Shown in pieces: positions 35,523 to 43,684 of a DNA stretch of 64,000 nt (position 1 is its first letter; each line of letters starts with the position of its first letter). Location of the stretch: positions 81,662 to 145,661 of the forward strand of contig CAWGCC010000010.1 in the NCBI GenBank assembly GCA_963820965.1, written 5' to 3'. The translations under genes and the position numbers were made by a program. This stretch comes from DATEDA01 sp963820965. Its GTDB lineage: Bacteria > Pseudomonadota > Gammaproteobacteria > Burkholderiales > SG8-39. The notes beneath the pieces were generated by a model, which did no database searches, was not told where the DNA came from, and was given only the letters and a program-made list of their open reading frames with translations.

Positions 35523-36446
35523 GTGAACTACGACATCATCGGCGATATCCACGGCCATTACGACCGGCTAGTGGCCCTGCTCAAGACGCTCGGCTATCGA
35601 GAGACGATGCGCGCCTGGCGGCATCCGGACCGCACCGCGATCTTCGTGGGCGACTTCATCGACGGCGGGCCGAAGCAGCTCGATACGCTCAAGCTCGTGC
35701 GGGGCATGGTCGACGCCGGCGCCGCGATGGCGGTCATGGGCAACCATGAGTTCAACGCGATCGCCTGGGCGACGCGGGATCCGGAGCATCCGACCGAGTA
35801 CCTTCGCCGGCACCACCGGCCGGGGAACCGGCGGCAGCATCAGGCGTTCCTGCAGGAAGTCGCGGGAAAGCCGCTCCACGCCGAGATCGTCACATGGTTC
35901 AAGACCCTCCCGCTGTGGCTGGAGCTCGGCGGGATTCGCGTCGTACACGCGTGCTGGAACGACGACTGCATTGGCGCGCTGCGGCCGCACCTCGGCGAGG
36001 GAGGGACGCTCACCGACGAGCTGATCGTGTGGAGCAACCGGAAAGGTCACTGGGCGTTCGAGGCCGTCGAAGCGCTGTGCAAGGGGCTCGAGGTCTCGCT
36101 GCCTCAGGGCATGTCCTTCACGGACAAGGACGGAAAGACGCGGCACATGGTCCGGATTCGCTGGTGGGACCAGGGGCGGCGGCGGAGCTTCCGACGCATC
36201 GCGCTCGCGCCGGCACGGGTGCTGAAACAGATTCCGGACGTCGCGCTGCCGGCGGACCCCCGGATCAGGCCCTACACCGGGCCGCCCCTGTTCTTCGGAC
36301 ACTACTGCCTCACGACGACGCGGCCGGCGCCGCTCGCGCCGAAGATCGCTTGCGTCGACTATAGCGTCGGGGATGGCGGCAATCTCGCCGCCTACCGCTG
36401 GGAAGGCGAGCCGGAGCTTCGGCCGACGCACTTCATCTGGACGTGA
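35523..36446 (+). CDS. Calcineurin-like metallophosphoesterase (Ser/Thr phosphatase type)
   Basis: A 307-residue protein with all motifs of the PPP/metallophosphatase fold: GDIHGHYD (7-14), GDFIDGG, GNHEFNA, VHACW and the late FGHY. These bind two metals and hydrolyse phosphoesters or diadenosine tetraphosphate; the substrate is unknown. The GTG at 35523 is chosen because GGGAG lies 7 bases upstream and NYDIIGDIHG is the family start. Convergent with the DUF2242 lipoprotein gene. Confidence 0.88.
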   Translation: MNYDIIGDIHGHYDRLVALLKTLGYRETMRAWRHPDRTAIFVGDFIDGGPKQLDTLKLVRGMVDAGAAMAVMGNHEFNAIAWATRDPEHPTEYLRRHHRPGNRRQHQAFLQEVAGKPLHAEIVTWFKTLPLWLELGGIRVVHACWNDDCIGALRPHLGEGGTLTDELIVWSNRKGHWAFEAVEALCKGLEVSLPQGMSFTDKDGKTRHMVRIRWWDQGRRRSFRRIALAPARVLKQIPDVALPADPRIRPYTGPPLFFGHYCLTTTRPAPLAPKIACVDYSVGDGGNLAAYRWEGEPELRPTHFIWT

Positions 36447-36495
36447 GCGGAATCGCTTTTTCGTCGGCGGTGAGCTCGCGAGTGCCCTCGGGCGC

Positions 36496-37050
36496 CTAGT
36501 CGAGCGGCTTCTTCTCGACCGGCGCGAGGTCCGCCTCCTCGACGAGGAAGTGTTCAACCAGGCCGAAGAAGCGGTCGTAGAAGTCACGCGCCGTGATCGT
36601 TTCGCTCGCCACCTTGACCATCGCGTCGTCGCTCGAGCCGAACGGTAAGGAAACCGTCCCCAAACCGCCCACGCCCACGCTTGCGGAGGTCGAGCTCTTC
36701 TTCAGAGCATAGCGATCGTGCAAGGCGTTCGCGAAGGCGATCGATGCGCCGCCCTTGCTGGTCGACACGCACACGATGTGAAACGCGATCTCGACGTGCG
36801 TGTTGGCGTCATGCTGAAAGCGCTTTCGCCCCTCGACCGTGTCGGACGTGGCGAAGCCGACCAGGTAGCCTTGGCTCAGCAATGCGCGCCGCGCCGCTTC
36901 GCAGGTGTCCGGCGAGGAGACGGGGTACGCGCGCGAGTGGGCGCTCGTGATGCCGAAGTGCTCCTGCTGGTAGACGAGCGGCGGCGTGCCCGTCGAGCAC
37001 GCAACGAAACCGGCCGCCAGCAGGCTGGAAAGGAGGCGTCGGAAACGCAT
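36496..37050 (-). CDS. DUF2242 family lipoprotein
   Basis: A 184-residue lipoprotein (signal LLSSLLAAGFVAC18). The mature part shows the DUF2242 pattern DTCEAARRALLSQGYLV, HVEIAFHIVCV, GVGGLGTVSLPFGSSDDAMVKVA and a helical C-terminus DFYDRFFGLVEHFLV. It is envelope-anchored and of unknown role. Upstream, in the same frame, an older ATG at 37092 begins MHPRI. That codon and its leader match the mntA gene leader at 55.2 kb, so this gene may now be transcribed from a captured promoter. Confidence 0.85.
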   Translation of the reverse strand: MRFRRLLSSLLAAGFVACSTGTPPLVYQQEHFGITSAHSRAYPVSSPDTCEAARRALLSQGYLVGFATSDTVEGRKRFQHDANTHVEIAFHIVCVSTSKGGASIAFANALHDRYALKKSSTSASVGVGGLGTVSLPFGSSDDAMVKVASETITARDFYDRFFGLVEHFLVEEADLAPVEKKPLD

Positions 37051-37082
37051 GGAACGCTGGCGAAGATGCGGCGGGCCGATCC

Positions 37083-37128
37083 GGGGATGCATGACGGCTC
37101 GATTGTAGACCCTACCGCGGACCGCTCG
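37083..37128 (-). repeat. Relic of mntA leader and start codons (copy of 55231-55275)
   Basis: On the minus strand this stretch carries GCGGTCCGCGGTA, then GTCTACAATCGAG, then ATGCATCC-CGGAT. It matches the mntA upstream region and first five codons (MHPRI) at 55 kb nearly base for base. Identity stops after MHPRI. TACAAT is a plausible -10 box. Confidence 0.75.
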
Positions 37129-37166
37129 AGCGGATCCTCGGGCGGTCGCCGCCGCCCAGATTCTGA
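37123..37166 (+). pseudogene. Relic of the 55-kb amidase 3' end
   Basis: The last codons LERILGRSPPPRF-stop match the end of the amidase at 56.95 kb (LERILGRLRPPPGF-stop), in the same orientation. They are joined directly to the mntA leader relic at the shared hexamer CGCTCG. The 1.68 kb that lies between these two pieces at 55-57 kb is missing here. Confidence 0.7.
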
Positions 37167-37214
37167 ACCGCGCGCCGATGGTCCCGGAGGGGGCACGCAA
37201 AGGCCGAGGCGAAT

Positions 37215-37372
37215 CAGCTATCGTTGAAGCGGTCATGGTACCTGACCGCGGGACAGACCCGCCTGCTCACCCGGCTCGTCGACCACCTCACCAACAACTT
37301 CGACTCGCGCGAGGTGCGCCGGCAGATCGGCTTCGCGTCAGTCGGGCTGTCCGCCCGGTGTACGGGAGGCCC
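37215..37372 (+). pseudogene. Unrecognised coding-like fragment
   Basis: One frame reads KRSWYLTAGQTRLLTRLVDH then LTNNFDSREVRRQIGFASVGLS, a credible amphipathic helical protein start. It then runs into the 3' end of the opposite-strand gene. Start codon and ending are unclear, so this is probably a truncated gene. Confidence 0.25.
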
Positions 37373-38135
37373 ACGCGCGCTCCAAGGGATCCTGGCCCGG
37401 GACGTAAGGCTCGCGAAGCCAGGCGTGCCGCGGTGTTGCGAGCAACTCGCCGACCACTCCCACCAACTCGTCGTCCCCCACTGCGGCGGCCACCTTGAAG
37501 GCTTCGGTACGGGTGGAGAGCACGCCTCGAAAGTCCTCTAGCAGCCCCTGCCAGCGGCGGTTCAGGTCCTGACTGGGCAGGAAAGTCCTGAGGTGCAGAC
37601 GGCGGTCGTCGATCTGCCCCACGAGTAGCCCCCTTTCTGCCGGAACCGCGCACTGGCGGTAGCCGGCGTGGAGATAGGCCTCGACCGCCACGACCGAGAA
37701 GATCGCCGCATCAGCCAGGCAATTGCGAACGTCGCTCCAGCTAAGCGTCTGTCCTCGCTGAAACATCCGTTCCAGCGCATGGCCGCTGACGGTCAGTGGC
37801 AGCCGACCGACCGTGAAGGAATGAATCAGGCCCGGCTCGAATTCCACCGAGAACCGGTCGATCTCGAGCACCCAACCCTCCTCGTCGTCACGGAAGGCCG
37901 GCATGTAGACGGAGAACACCCCGCGGCGGCGGCCCACCGTGCCGTGCGCGATGAGGATCGCTTTCGTTTGGAAGACGCGTTCGCGTTCAGCAAACCACTT
38001 GCGAAAGCCGCGAAACGTAGCGGGCGCACGCAAGCGCGATTCGCGCAGAGCCTCCCATGCCTGGGCGCACCGACGGCTCTGCGTGGACACCGTCTCGCGA
38101 ACGAGTCCACGAGCCAGGCTGCTGGTGACGACCAT
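37338..38135 (-). CDS. Hypothetical protein, 265 residues
   Basis: A soluble protein with the segments FRKWFAERERVFQTKAILIAHGTV, VFSVYMPAFRDD, VLEIDRFSVEFEPGLIHSF and a C-terminal WQGLLEDFRGVL region. I recognise no family. The ATG at 38135 lies right after a GGGAGGGAGGGGG run, a very strong ribosome site; two earlier in-frame ATGs have none. It is not obviously linked to its neighbours. Confidence 0.6.
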   Translation of the reverse strand: MVVTSSLARGLVRETVSTQSRRCAQAWEALRESRLRAPATFRGFRKWFAERERVFQTKAILIAHGTVGRRRGVFSVYMPAFRDDEEGWVLEIDRFSVEFEPGLIHSFTVGRLPLTVSGHALERMFQRGQTLSWSDVRNCLADAAIFSVVAVEAYLHAGYRQCAVPAERGLLVGQIDDRRLHLRTFLPSQDLNRRWQGLLEDFRGVLSTRTEAFKVAAAVGDDELVGVVGELLATPRHAWLREPYVPGQDPLERAWASRTPGGQPD

Positions 38136-38488
38136 CCCCCCTCCCTCCCGTTCCATCCCACCGGATAGCATGTGTGCGCAAGCGTAAGGCGAGGACTGGT
38201 TCACAGGATGAGCCATAGGTCACTCCAGCTGGCAAGCCGGGCGGCAAACGTGAACAAGTGCCGCGTCAAGAGCCCTTCAGTACGGCATGCGCGAGTCCGC
38301 TCGAGGATCCGATCAGCGGGTGCGGCATGCCGCACGATGAAAACGGCGCGCGCGGATCGGGGGCGTCCATCGACATTCGCAGCTCCCCTTTCGAGCGCAA
38401 GGAATGGACGACCCGCTAGTCGATCGGCGGCACCGGGAATCGACAAATCGCCGCCTGTCGATTTCGAGCGCCGGTATTCGACCAGGCA
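38136..38488. other. Intergenic region with an inverted repeat
   Basis: 353 bases without a recognised gene. An 8-base inverted repeat AATCGACA / TGTCGATT with a 10-base loop lies at 38438-38463, about 25 bases before the small membrane protein start, and may be an operator or mRNA hairpin. Confidence 0.4.
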
Positions 38489-38761
38489 GTGAAAGCCCGC
38501 ATCTCGGGCATGCCAGGGACTCAGGAGCCGCAAGTGGAAATCCTCGCCGTCGGTTTGGAGATGTTGCGCCGGTTGTTGCCAAGGATCGGCCCTTACGTTC
38601 TCGTGGAAATCGTGTTGCCCGGCGGCACTTTGCTCGCGCTGCTGCTGTATCTCTACCGGCGCAGGACCTCGGGCGTCGGGCAGGACTTGGGCTTCCGGCC
38701 CCTGCGTGCTGCGATGGCGTCGACCGCCATCCTCGCGAAAGGCAGCGGCTCGCCAGCCTGA
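38489..38761 (+). CDS. Small single-span membrane protein
   Basis: A 90-residue protein with one hydrophobic segment (GPYVLVEIVLPGGTLLALLLYLY, about residues 34-56) followed by RRR, predicting N-out/C-in topology. Short proteins of this type are common beside stress genes in betaproteobacteria but have no assigned role. The exact start is uncertain (ATG 38489 or M8). Confidence 0.55.
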   Translation: MKARISGMPGTQEPQVEILAVGLEMLRRLLPRIGPYVLVEIVLPGGTLLALLLYLYRRRTSGVGQDLGFRPLRAAMASTAILAKGSGSPA

Positions 38762-38820
38762 AAGAGAGTGACGAGGCCGCTGTCGATTCGGCAATGGTCG
38801 ATCGACTAGAGAGCGTAACG

Positions 38821-38836
38821 CCCGCGTTCGCGCGGG
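38821..38836 (+). terminator. Perfect UUCG-tetraloop hairpin
   Basis: CCCGCG-TTCG-CGCGGG forms a 6-bp stem with an exceptionally stable UUCG loop, 32 bases before the VOC-protein ATG and 60 after the small membrane protein stop. No U-run follows, so it is either a weak terminator or an mRNA 5'-end stabiliser. Confidence 0.5.
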
Positions 38837-38868
38837 AATCGATTTCAAGCGTTTTCGAGGAGCAAACC

Positions 38869-39246
38869 ATGCTGCAGAGATCGCCCATGTACGCCTACAT
38901 ACCCGCCAAGGACGTGACCCGTGCGCGAGAGTTCTACGAGCGGCAGCTCGGGTTCAAGCCCAGGGAGGAAGTCGCAGGCGGCGTCGTCTACGAGTTCGCC
39001 GAGCACACCGCGTGCTTCCTGTATCCGACGCCCAACGCCGGAACCTCGCAGGCGAGCCAGGCCTTCTGGCAGGTCGACGACGTCGAGCGCGAGGTCGCCG
39101 AGCTCAAGGCGCGCGGCGTGACGTTCGAGGAATACGACGCGCCCGGGTTGAAGACCGTGAACGGCATCGCGACCGCCGGCGGCGCGAAGGCCGCCTGGTT
39201 CAGGGACAGCGAGGGCAACATCCTCGCCGTCGTGCAGAGCCTCTGA
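38869..39246 (+). CDS. VOC-superfamily (glyoxalase/bleomycin-resistance fold) protein
   Basis: A 125-residue single VOC unit pair (MYAYIPAKDVTRAREFYERQLGF, FWQVDDVEREVAELKARGV, WFRDSEGNILAVVQ). The superfamily uses a divalent metal for isomerase, dioxygenase or drug-binding functions; this member's role is unknown. The classic metal ligand glutamate near the C-terminus is replaced by the NILAVVQ end. GAGGAG precedes the ATG. Confidence 0.85.
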   Translation: MLQRSPMYAYIPAKDVTRAREFYERQLGFKPREEVAGGVVYEFAEHTACFLYPTPNAGTSQASQAFWQVDDVEREVAELKARGVTFEEYDAPGLKTVNGIATAGGAKAAWFRDSEGNILAVVQSL

Positions 39247-39274
39247 CCGGACTAGCGGCGCAAAGGGGACCCAC

Positions 39275-39676
39275 ATGGTTGCGAAGCATGCAGCTGCGCC
39301 CGAAGCCCAGGTTCGCGAGCTGCTCGACGCATGGACGAAGGCGGTTCGTGCCAGGGATCTGGAGGCGGTGCTGGCGCGCCATTCACCCGGCATCGTGATG
39401 TTCGACGTGCCGCCTCCGGACGAGTGGCGAGGGGTTCGGAAGTACCGTGAATCGTGGGAGCTCTTCTTCAAGCACTTCCCGCGCGAGGGCGGCGTCTTCG
39501 AGATCACCGCGATGGATATCGCTGCGGACGGAGACCTCGCGTATGGCTACGGTCTCCTGCGATGCGGTCGGCAGGGCGACACGTTCCCGGTGCGTCTCAC
39601 GGTGTGCCTGCGCCGGATCGAGGGGGTGTGGACGATCGTGCACGAGCATCATTCCGTGCCGGCGGCCGGATCCTGA
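39275..39676 (+). CDS. SnoaL/NTF2-like domain protein
   Basis: A 133-residue cone-fold protein: helix VRELLDAWTKAVRARDLEAVLA, the PGIVMFDVPPP strand, YRESWELFFKHF, and the final strand pair RIEGVWTIVHEHHSVP. The family covers ketosteroid-isomerase-like enzymes and binding proteins; catalytic residues cannot be assigned. It lies 28 bases after the VOC gene and is probably cotranscribed. Confidence 0.85.
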   Translation: MVAKHAAAPEAQVRELLDAWTKAVRARDLEAVLARHSPGIVMFDVPPPDEWRGVRKYRESWELFFKHFPREGGVFEITAMDIAADGDLAYGYGLLRCGRQGDTFPVRLTVCLRRIEGVWTIVHEHHSVPAAGS

Positions 39677-39695
39677 ACGGTCCGCGAACGGCCGC

Positions 39696-40577
39696 TCAGC
39701 GCCCGTCGAAGAACGGGAAGTCCGGATCCTTGGATGCTGCGCGGTCTCGATCCAGACCCCGCTCGGCCGCGACGCAGCGCTCGAGCAGGCGCGGCGCGGC
39801 CATGCGCTCCGTCCACGCGGCGAACCCGTCGGTGGGACCGCGCCACCGCAGCTCCTCCACGTTGCGGAACAGGCCTGCGTCGGTCCTCAGGGTTGCGAGA
39901 CGTTTGAACAGAAGGGCGAGATCGCGGCGGTCCCCCAGCAACTGCGGCGGAAACTCTTCGATCGTGCCGTGGCGGTTCAGGAGCCGCGCCGCCGTGACCG
40001 CACCGATCCCCGAGATCCCCGGATAGCCATCCGCCGCGTCGCCGACGAGCGCGAGGAAGTCGGGAATCAACGCGGGCGCGACACCGAATTTTTCGCGCAC
40101 GCCGTCCGCATCGCGGATCTGCTTGGCTCTGCGGTCGATCTGTACGACCCGGTCGCCTCGGACGCACTGCGCCAGGTCCTTGTCCGGGGTCCAGATGCAG
40201 ATCTTCTGCACGCGCGGGTCTTCGGCGGCGATCCGGGCCGCGGAGGCGAGCGCATCGTCGGCCTCGAGCTCGGTCATGGGCCACACCGCGATGCCCATGG
40301 CGCGGAGCGCTTCTTCGAGCGGGTGGAATTGCGCGAGCAGCGCCGGCTCGATGCCGTCGCCGGTCTTGTAGCCGGGCCAGAGGCGGTTGCGAAACGACTC
40401 GATGACGTGATCGGTCGCGACGCCGACGTGGGTTGCGCCCTGCTCGATCATCTGCAGCAGTGTCTGCAGCACGCCGATCACGGCGCCGAAGGGCGGGTCC
40501 TCGCCCTTGGTGAACCGACGCAGGCCGTAGAAGTGGCGGAAGAGCTCGTACGTTCCGTCGACGACGTGAACCATCAT
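39696..40577 (-). CDS. 5'-3' exonuclease (PolA N-terminal/FEN-like)
   Basis: A 293-residue stand-alone 5'-nuclease. The acidic metal-binding residues occur in VHVVDGTY, HVGVATD, ELEADDALAS and WTPDKDLAQ. The helix-3-turn-helix DNA-binding motif is LVGDAADGYPGISGIGAVTA. It would remove flaps or RNA primers. It starts 53 bases from the YCII gene on the same strand. Confidence 0.9.
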   Translation of the reverse strand: MMVHVVDGTYELFRHFYGLRRFTKGEDPPFGAVIGVLQTLLQMIEQGATHVGVATDHVIESFRNRLWPGYKTGDGIEPALLAQFHPLEEALRAMGIAVWPMTELEADDALASAARIAAEDPRVQKICIWTPDKDLAQCVRGDRVVQIDRRAKQIRDADGVREKFGVAPALIPDFLALVGDAADGYPGISGIGAVTAARLLNRHGTIEEFPPQLLGDRRDLALLFKRLATLRTDAGLFRNVEELRWRGPTDGFAAWTERMAAPRLLERCVAAERGLDRDRAASKDPDFPFFDGR

Positions 40578-40629
40578 GCGCGATTATGCCGTCGCGCCGT
40601 GCCCGGACCTCATGGGGCTACTCGATCGA

Positions 40630-40923
40630 TCAGGACATCTCGATCCGCTTCTGGATGTCGTCGGCCCGCTGGCTGGCCCGGAACTCGATGATGCGAAAGT
40701 CGGCGAGACCGTGCTCGTAGAACGGATCCTCCTTGACGATGGCTTCGATGTCCCGCCGACTCTTGCCCACGGCCAGGATGATCCCGCCATCGCGCGGTAT
40801 CTTTCGACCCGAGACGAGGAAATTGCCGGCAGCGTAGTACTTCTTCAGGAACCTGACGTGCGCGGCCATGTGCGCGTCGATCTCGCCGAGGTCGGCCTTG
40901 TAGATGAGCTCGATGACGAACAT
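40630..40923 (-). CDS. YCII-family protein
   Basis: A 97-residue ferredoxin-like alpha+beta barrel protein. FVIELIYKADLGEIDAHMAAHVRFLKK carries the conserved His region of the family, and KEDPFYEHGLADFRIIEF is the typical second half. YCII proteins are proposed small enzymes or binding subunits; the role is unknown. The frame is open 20 codons further but homology starts at 40923. Confidence 0.85.
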   Translation of the reverse strand: MFVIELIYKADLGEIDAHMAAHVRFLKKYYAAGNFLVSGRKIPRDGGIILAVGKSRRDIEAIVKEDPFYEHGLADFRIIEFRASQRADDIQKRIEMS

Positions 40924-41217
40924 GGCCGCCGAGCTTGCATCAAGCGCCCCGCGGCGTAAAGGGCGAGGCGGACGAGGCGGCAATCCGCGTCAAGCACTGC
41001 CGCGTTCTCCCGACAGCTCCGCTCGTCGGATGTCAATTGTCACAACCAGGGGATTGCCGCGATATTTTCCCCGAGCGCCTCCCCTTGACCGACCTCCGGG
41101 ACCGCACCGATGTCGATCCGGCGTCCCGCCGATCGACTAGGGAGCGGCAATCGGCGGTCACGACCGCCCCGGAAGCGCACGCCGACCCGTTCATCCCTGT
41201 TTACAAAGGAGATAGCC

Positions 41218-41667
41218 ATGCCCGTCCCCGAAGGAATGCACACCGTCACGCCGCACCTCGTCTGCGCCGGCGCGGCCGCAGCGATCGAGTTCTACAAGAA
41301 GGCGTTCGGGGCGGTCGAAACGGGGCGCCTGCCTGCGCCGGACGGCAAGCTCGCGCACGCCATGATCCGCATCGGCGATTCGGTGGTGATGCTGGTCGAC
41401 GAGTTTCCGGAGCGGGGTGCGCTCAGCCCGACCTCGCTCAAGGGCTCGCCGGTCACCATCCACCTCTACGTCGACGACGTCGACGCCACCGTCGAACGCG
41501 CGGTGAAGGCCGGGGCGAAGATCACCATGCCGGTCGCGGACATGTTCTGGGGCGATCGCTACGGCCAGCTCGTCGACCCGTTCGGCCATCACTGGTCGGT
41601 CGGCACGCAGATCCGCGCCATGAGCATGGAAGAAGTGCAGCAGGCGATGCAGAAAGCGAGCGCCTAG
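41218..41667 (+). CDS. VOC-superfamily protein, PhnB-like
   Basis: A 149-residue PhnB/3-demethylubiquinone-methyltransferase-like VOC protein (VTPHLVCAGAAAAIEFYKKAF, MIRIGDSVVMLVDEFPE, GAKITMPVADMFWGDRYGQLVDPFGHHW). The family is widespread without a firm function. AAAGGAGAT lies 6-8 bases before the ATG. The frameshifted RibD-like gene follows by 34 bases. The 294-base gap before it (40924-41217) shows no gene. Confidence 0.88.
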   Translation: MPVPEGMHTVTPHLVCAGAAAAIEFYKKAFGAVETGRLPAPDGKLAHAMIRIGDSVVMLVDEFPERGALSPTSLKGSPVTIHLYVDDVDATVERAVKAGAKITMPVADMFWGDRYGQLVDPFGHHWSVGTQIRAMSMEEVQQAMQKASA

Positions 41668-41701
41668 CGGGCCATGGCGAAGCCCTAGTCGAGGTACGGA
41701 C

Positions 41702-42347
41702 ATGTCCAAGCTGCGCCTCAGGATCTCGATGTCGCTCGACGGCTTCGTTGCCGGTCCCGGCCAGAGCGTGGCGAACCCGCTCGGGGTCGGCGGCATGCGT
41801 CTGCACGAGTGGGCCTTTCCGCTGGCGCAGTGGCGCGCGATGCACGGCCTCGAGGGCGGAGAGGTCAACGAGAGCACCCCGGTCGTCGAGGAGTCGCTCG
41901 CCAACATCGGCGCCACGGTGATGGGACGCAACATGTTCGGCGGACACCCCGGCCCGTGGGCTGCGAAGGAACCGTGGAACGGGTGGTGGGGAGCCAACCC
42001 GCCGTTCCACCACCCGGTGTTCGTGCTCACGCACCACGCACGCGCCCCGCTCGAGCTCGAGGGCGGGACGACGTTCACCTTCGTCACCGGCGGCATCGAG
42101 GCGGCGCTCGAGCGAGGCACGGCGAGCCGCCGGCGGCAAGGATGTGTCGCTCGCCGGCGGAGCGAACGCGGCCCGGCAGTACCTCGTCGCCGGCCTCGTG
42201 GACGAGATGGAGATCAGCCTCGTGCCGACGCTCCTCGGCAGCGGCGAGCGGCTGTTCGACGGCGTCGGCGACGATCTGCACGGGCTCGAGCTCGTGCGGA
42301 CGGTGGCCGCGCCAAAGGTCACGCACCTCAAGTTCGCAAGGCGCTGA
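41702..42347 (+). pseudogene. Dihydrofolate-reductase-like (RibD C-terminal) protein, frameshifted
   Basis: The first 140 residues (LRISMSLDGFVAGPGQS, ATVMGRNMFGG, FVLTHHARAPLELEGGTTF, FVTGGIEAALE) are a RibD/DHFR-like fold. Near 42117 one extra base shifts the frame; the proper end AGGKDVSLAGGANAARQYL, LVDEMEISLVPTLLGSGERLF and VTHLKFARR follows in the next frame. Restored length is about 214 residues. The family reduces pyrimidine or pterin-like substrates with NADPH. It is broken or carries a sequencing insertion. Confidence 0.82.
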
Positions 42348-42394
42348 CGACGCGAAGCACCACCGCCCGCCCGAAGCGCGCTGCGGCAGTTGGC

Positions 42395-42928
42395 CTACTT
42401 CGCGGTGAAGAAGTAGTAGTCCGCCGTGTATGTCGTGCGCTCGATTGCCCCCATCGTGCTTCGAGAGCAGCCATCCCTGGGTGCTACGCCGCCGACGGTG
42501 TTGACGCGCTGAATGCTCGTGACCTTGCCGAACGAACCCGGGGCGCCCACGGACTTCGCGGTCAGCAGCAGCCAGGGGATCGCGTCGGCTTGCGGCGCAT
42601 CGGCGCGCTCCTTCACCGTGCCCACGATCTTGCTGCCGTCGTTCGACTCCCAGTGGGGGCCGGCATAGTGCTTGCCGATCTTGCCGCCCCGCGCATCGAA
42701 GAGGTCGGCTTCGGGTGCGACGAACACCCACCCGTATTGGTCGGCTTGGCCCGCTTTCGCGCGGCATTCGTAGACCTGCACCCCCTTGGCGGGAACGATC
42801 GCCGCGAGCGATTCGCTCGCGCCGGCGCTGAGCTTGGCCGGGACGTCGACCGCCCGGGTAGGCGTTTCCAAACTCGCGCAGGCGGTTACGAGAAAGAGCA
42901 AGCAAGGCGCCGCGAACCGGAAAGACAT
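42395..42928 (-). CDS. DUF3455 family lipoprotein
   Basis: A 177-residue lipoprotein (signal ending LVTAC17). Motifs VPAKGVQVYECRA, WVFVAPEADLFDARGGKIGKHYAGPHWES, DAIPWLLLTA, QRVNTVGGVAP and YTADYYFF are the DUF3455 pattern. The family is often linked to surface or stress genes but uncharacterised. AGGAG precedes the ATG. Confidence 0.88.
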   Translation of the reverse strand: MSFRFAAPCLLFLVTACASLETPTRAVDVPAKLSAGASESLAAIVPAKGVQVYECRAKAGQADQYGWVFVAPEADLFDARGGKIGKHYAGPHWESNDGSKIVGTVKERADAPQADAIPWLLLTAKSVGAPGSFGKVTSIQRVNTVGGVAPRDGCSRSTMGAIERTTYTADYYFFTAK

Positions 42929-43257
42929 GGGGTTCTCCTGGGAAGGAATGTCCGAAACCATTGAGGCCGTTGAGGAACTGCGCGCCGTCGCAGGCGATGG
43001 GCCGGTCGGATCGGCGTCGTGCCGCGTGCGCGCCGACATGAAACTACGCTGAGGGGACTTGCAGATGGCTGACGAATGCCGAGATCGCGGTGCGGCGCGA
43101 GCGCGCCGGGCCGAATGCGTGCTTTGGAATGCGAAGCACCTGCCTTCGATTCAGAAGCGGAAGATCAATCAGGGCATCCCTGCAGGCTACGGGGTCAGTG
43201 GCTCAGGCCGCGATCCTGCGGGCACTCGCGGCGACCGCTCCCGATCGCCCCGGGCCC
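42929..43257. other. Intergenic region holding a short sequence shared with 58.2 kb
   Basis: 329 bases with no recognised gene. At 43201-43225 the string AGTGGCTCAGGCCGCGA, then CCTGC one base on, also occurs at 58185-58212, near one of the coxL-tail copies. It may mark a common breakpoint or a dispersed element. Confidence 0.4.
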
Positions 43258-43674
43258 TCACCGCAGCTTGAGCGTCGAGACCAGCTCCTGGACGGTCACG
43301 AGTCGCGTGCCGCGGTGCTGCTTGAGCGCGAGGAGGTCCGACTTGTCACCGGTCGCAAGGTACTCCGCCTGGCTTGCCGCGGCCATGGCGAGCAGATAGT
43401 TGTCCCCCGGGTCGTCCGCGACATCGACCTTCGGGAGCCGCTTCAGCAGGAAGGCCCGTTCACGAATCCGGTTGATGAGCCAGCCGATCTCCGCCGGCTC
43501 GAAGTGGCGGCGGACCTGCTCGTAGCGCGACACCCGCCTCAGCTCCTCGAGCTGCGCGTCGCTCGAGACGAGCTCGAAGCGGCCGTCGAGCCAGGCGTGG
43601 ACGAGCTTGTAGGGTTTCGAGTCGACCCGGATCAGGGCGCTCAGCAGCACGTTCGTGTCGAGGATGACCCGCAA
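43258..43674 (-). CDS. PIN-family toxin (COG1569-like)
   Basis: A 138-residue PIN domain: VILDTNVLLSAL (first Asp), SSDAQLEELRRV (Glu), DVADDPGDNYLLAMAAA (Asp cluster) and YLATGDKSDLLAL. The start is a TTG at 43674, 10 bases after the antitoxin stop; it is the only codon that places the fold's first strand correctly. It is predicted to be an RNase controlled by the adjacent ribbon-helix-helix antitoxin. Confidence 0.85.
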   Translation of the reverse strand: MRVILDTNVLLSALIRVDSKPYKLVHAWLDGRFELVSSDAQLEELRRVSRYEQVRRHFEPAEIGWLINRIRERAFLLKRLPKVDVADDPGDNYLLAMAAASQAEYLATGDKSDLLALKQHRGTRLVTVQELVSTLKLR

Positions 43675-43684
43675 CGCCCGCCGC

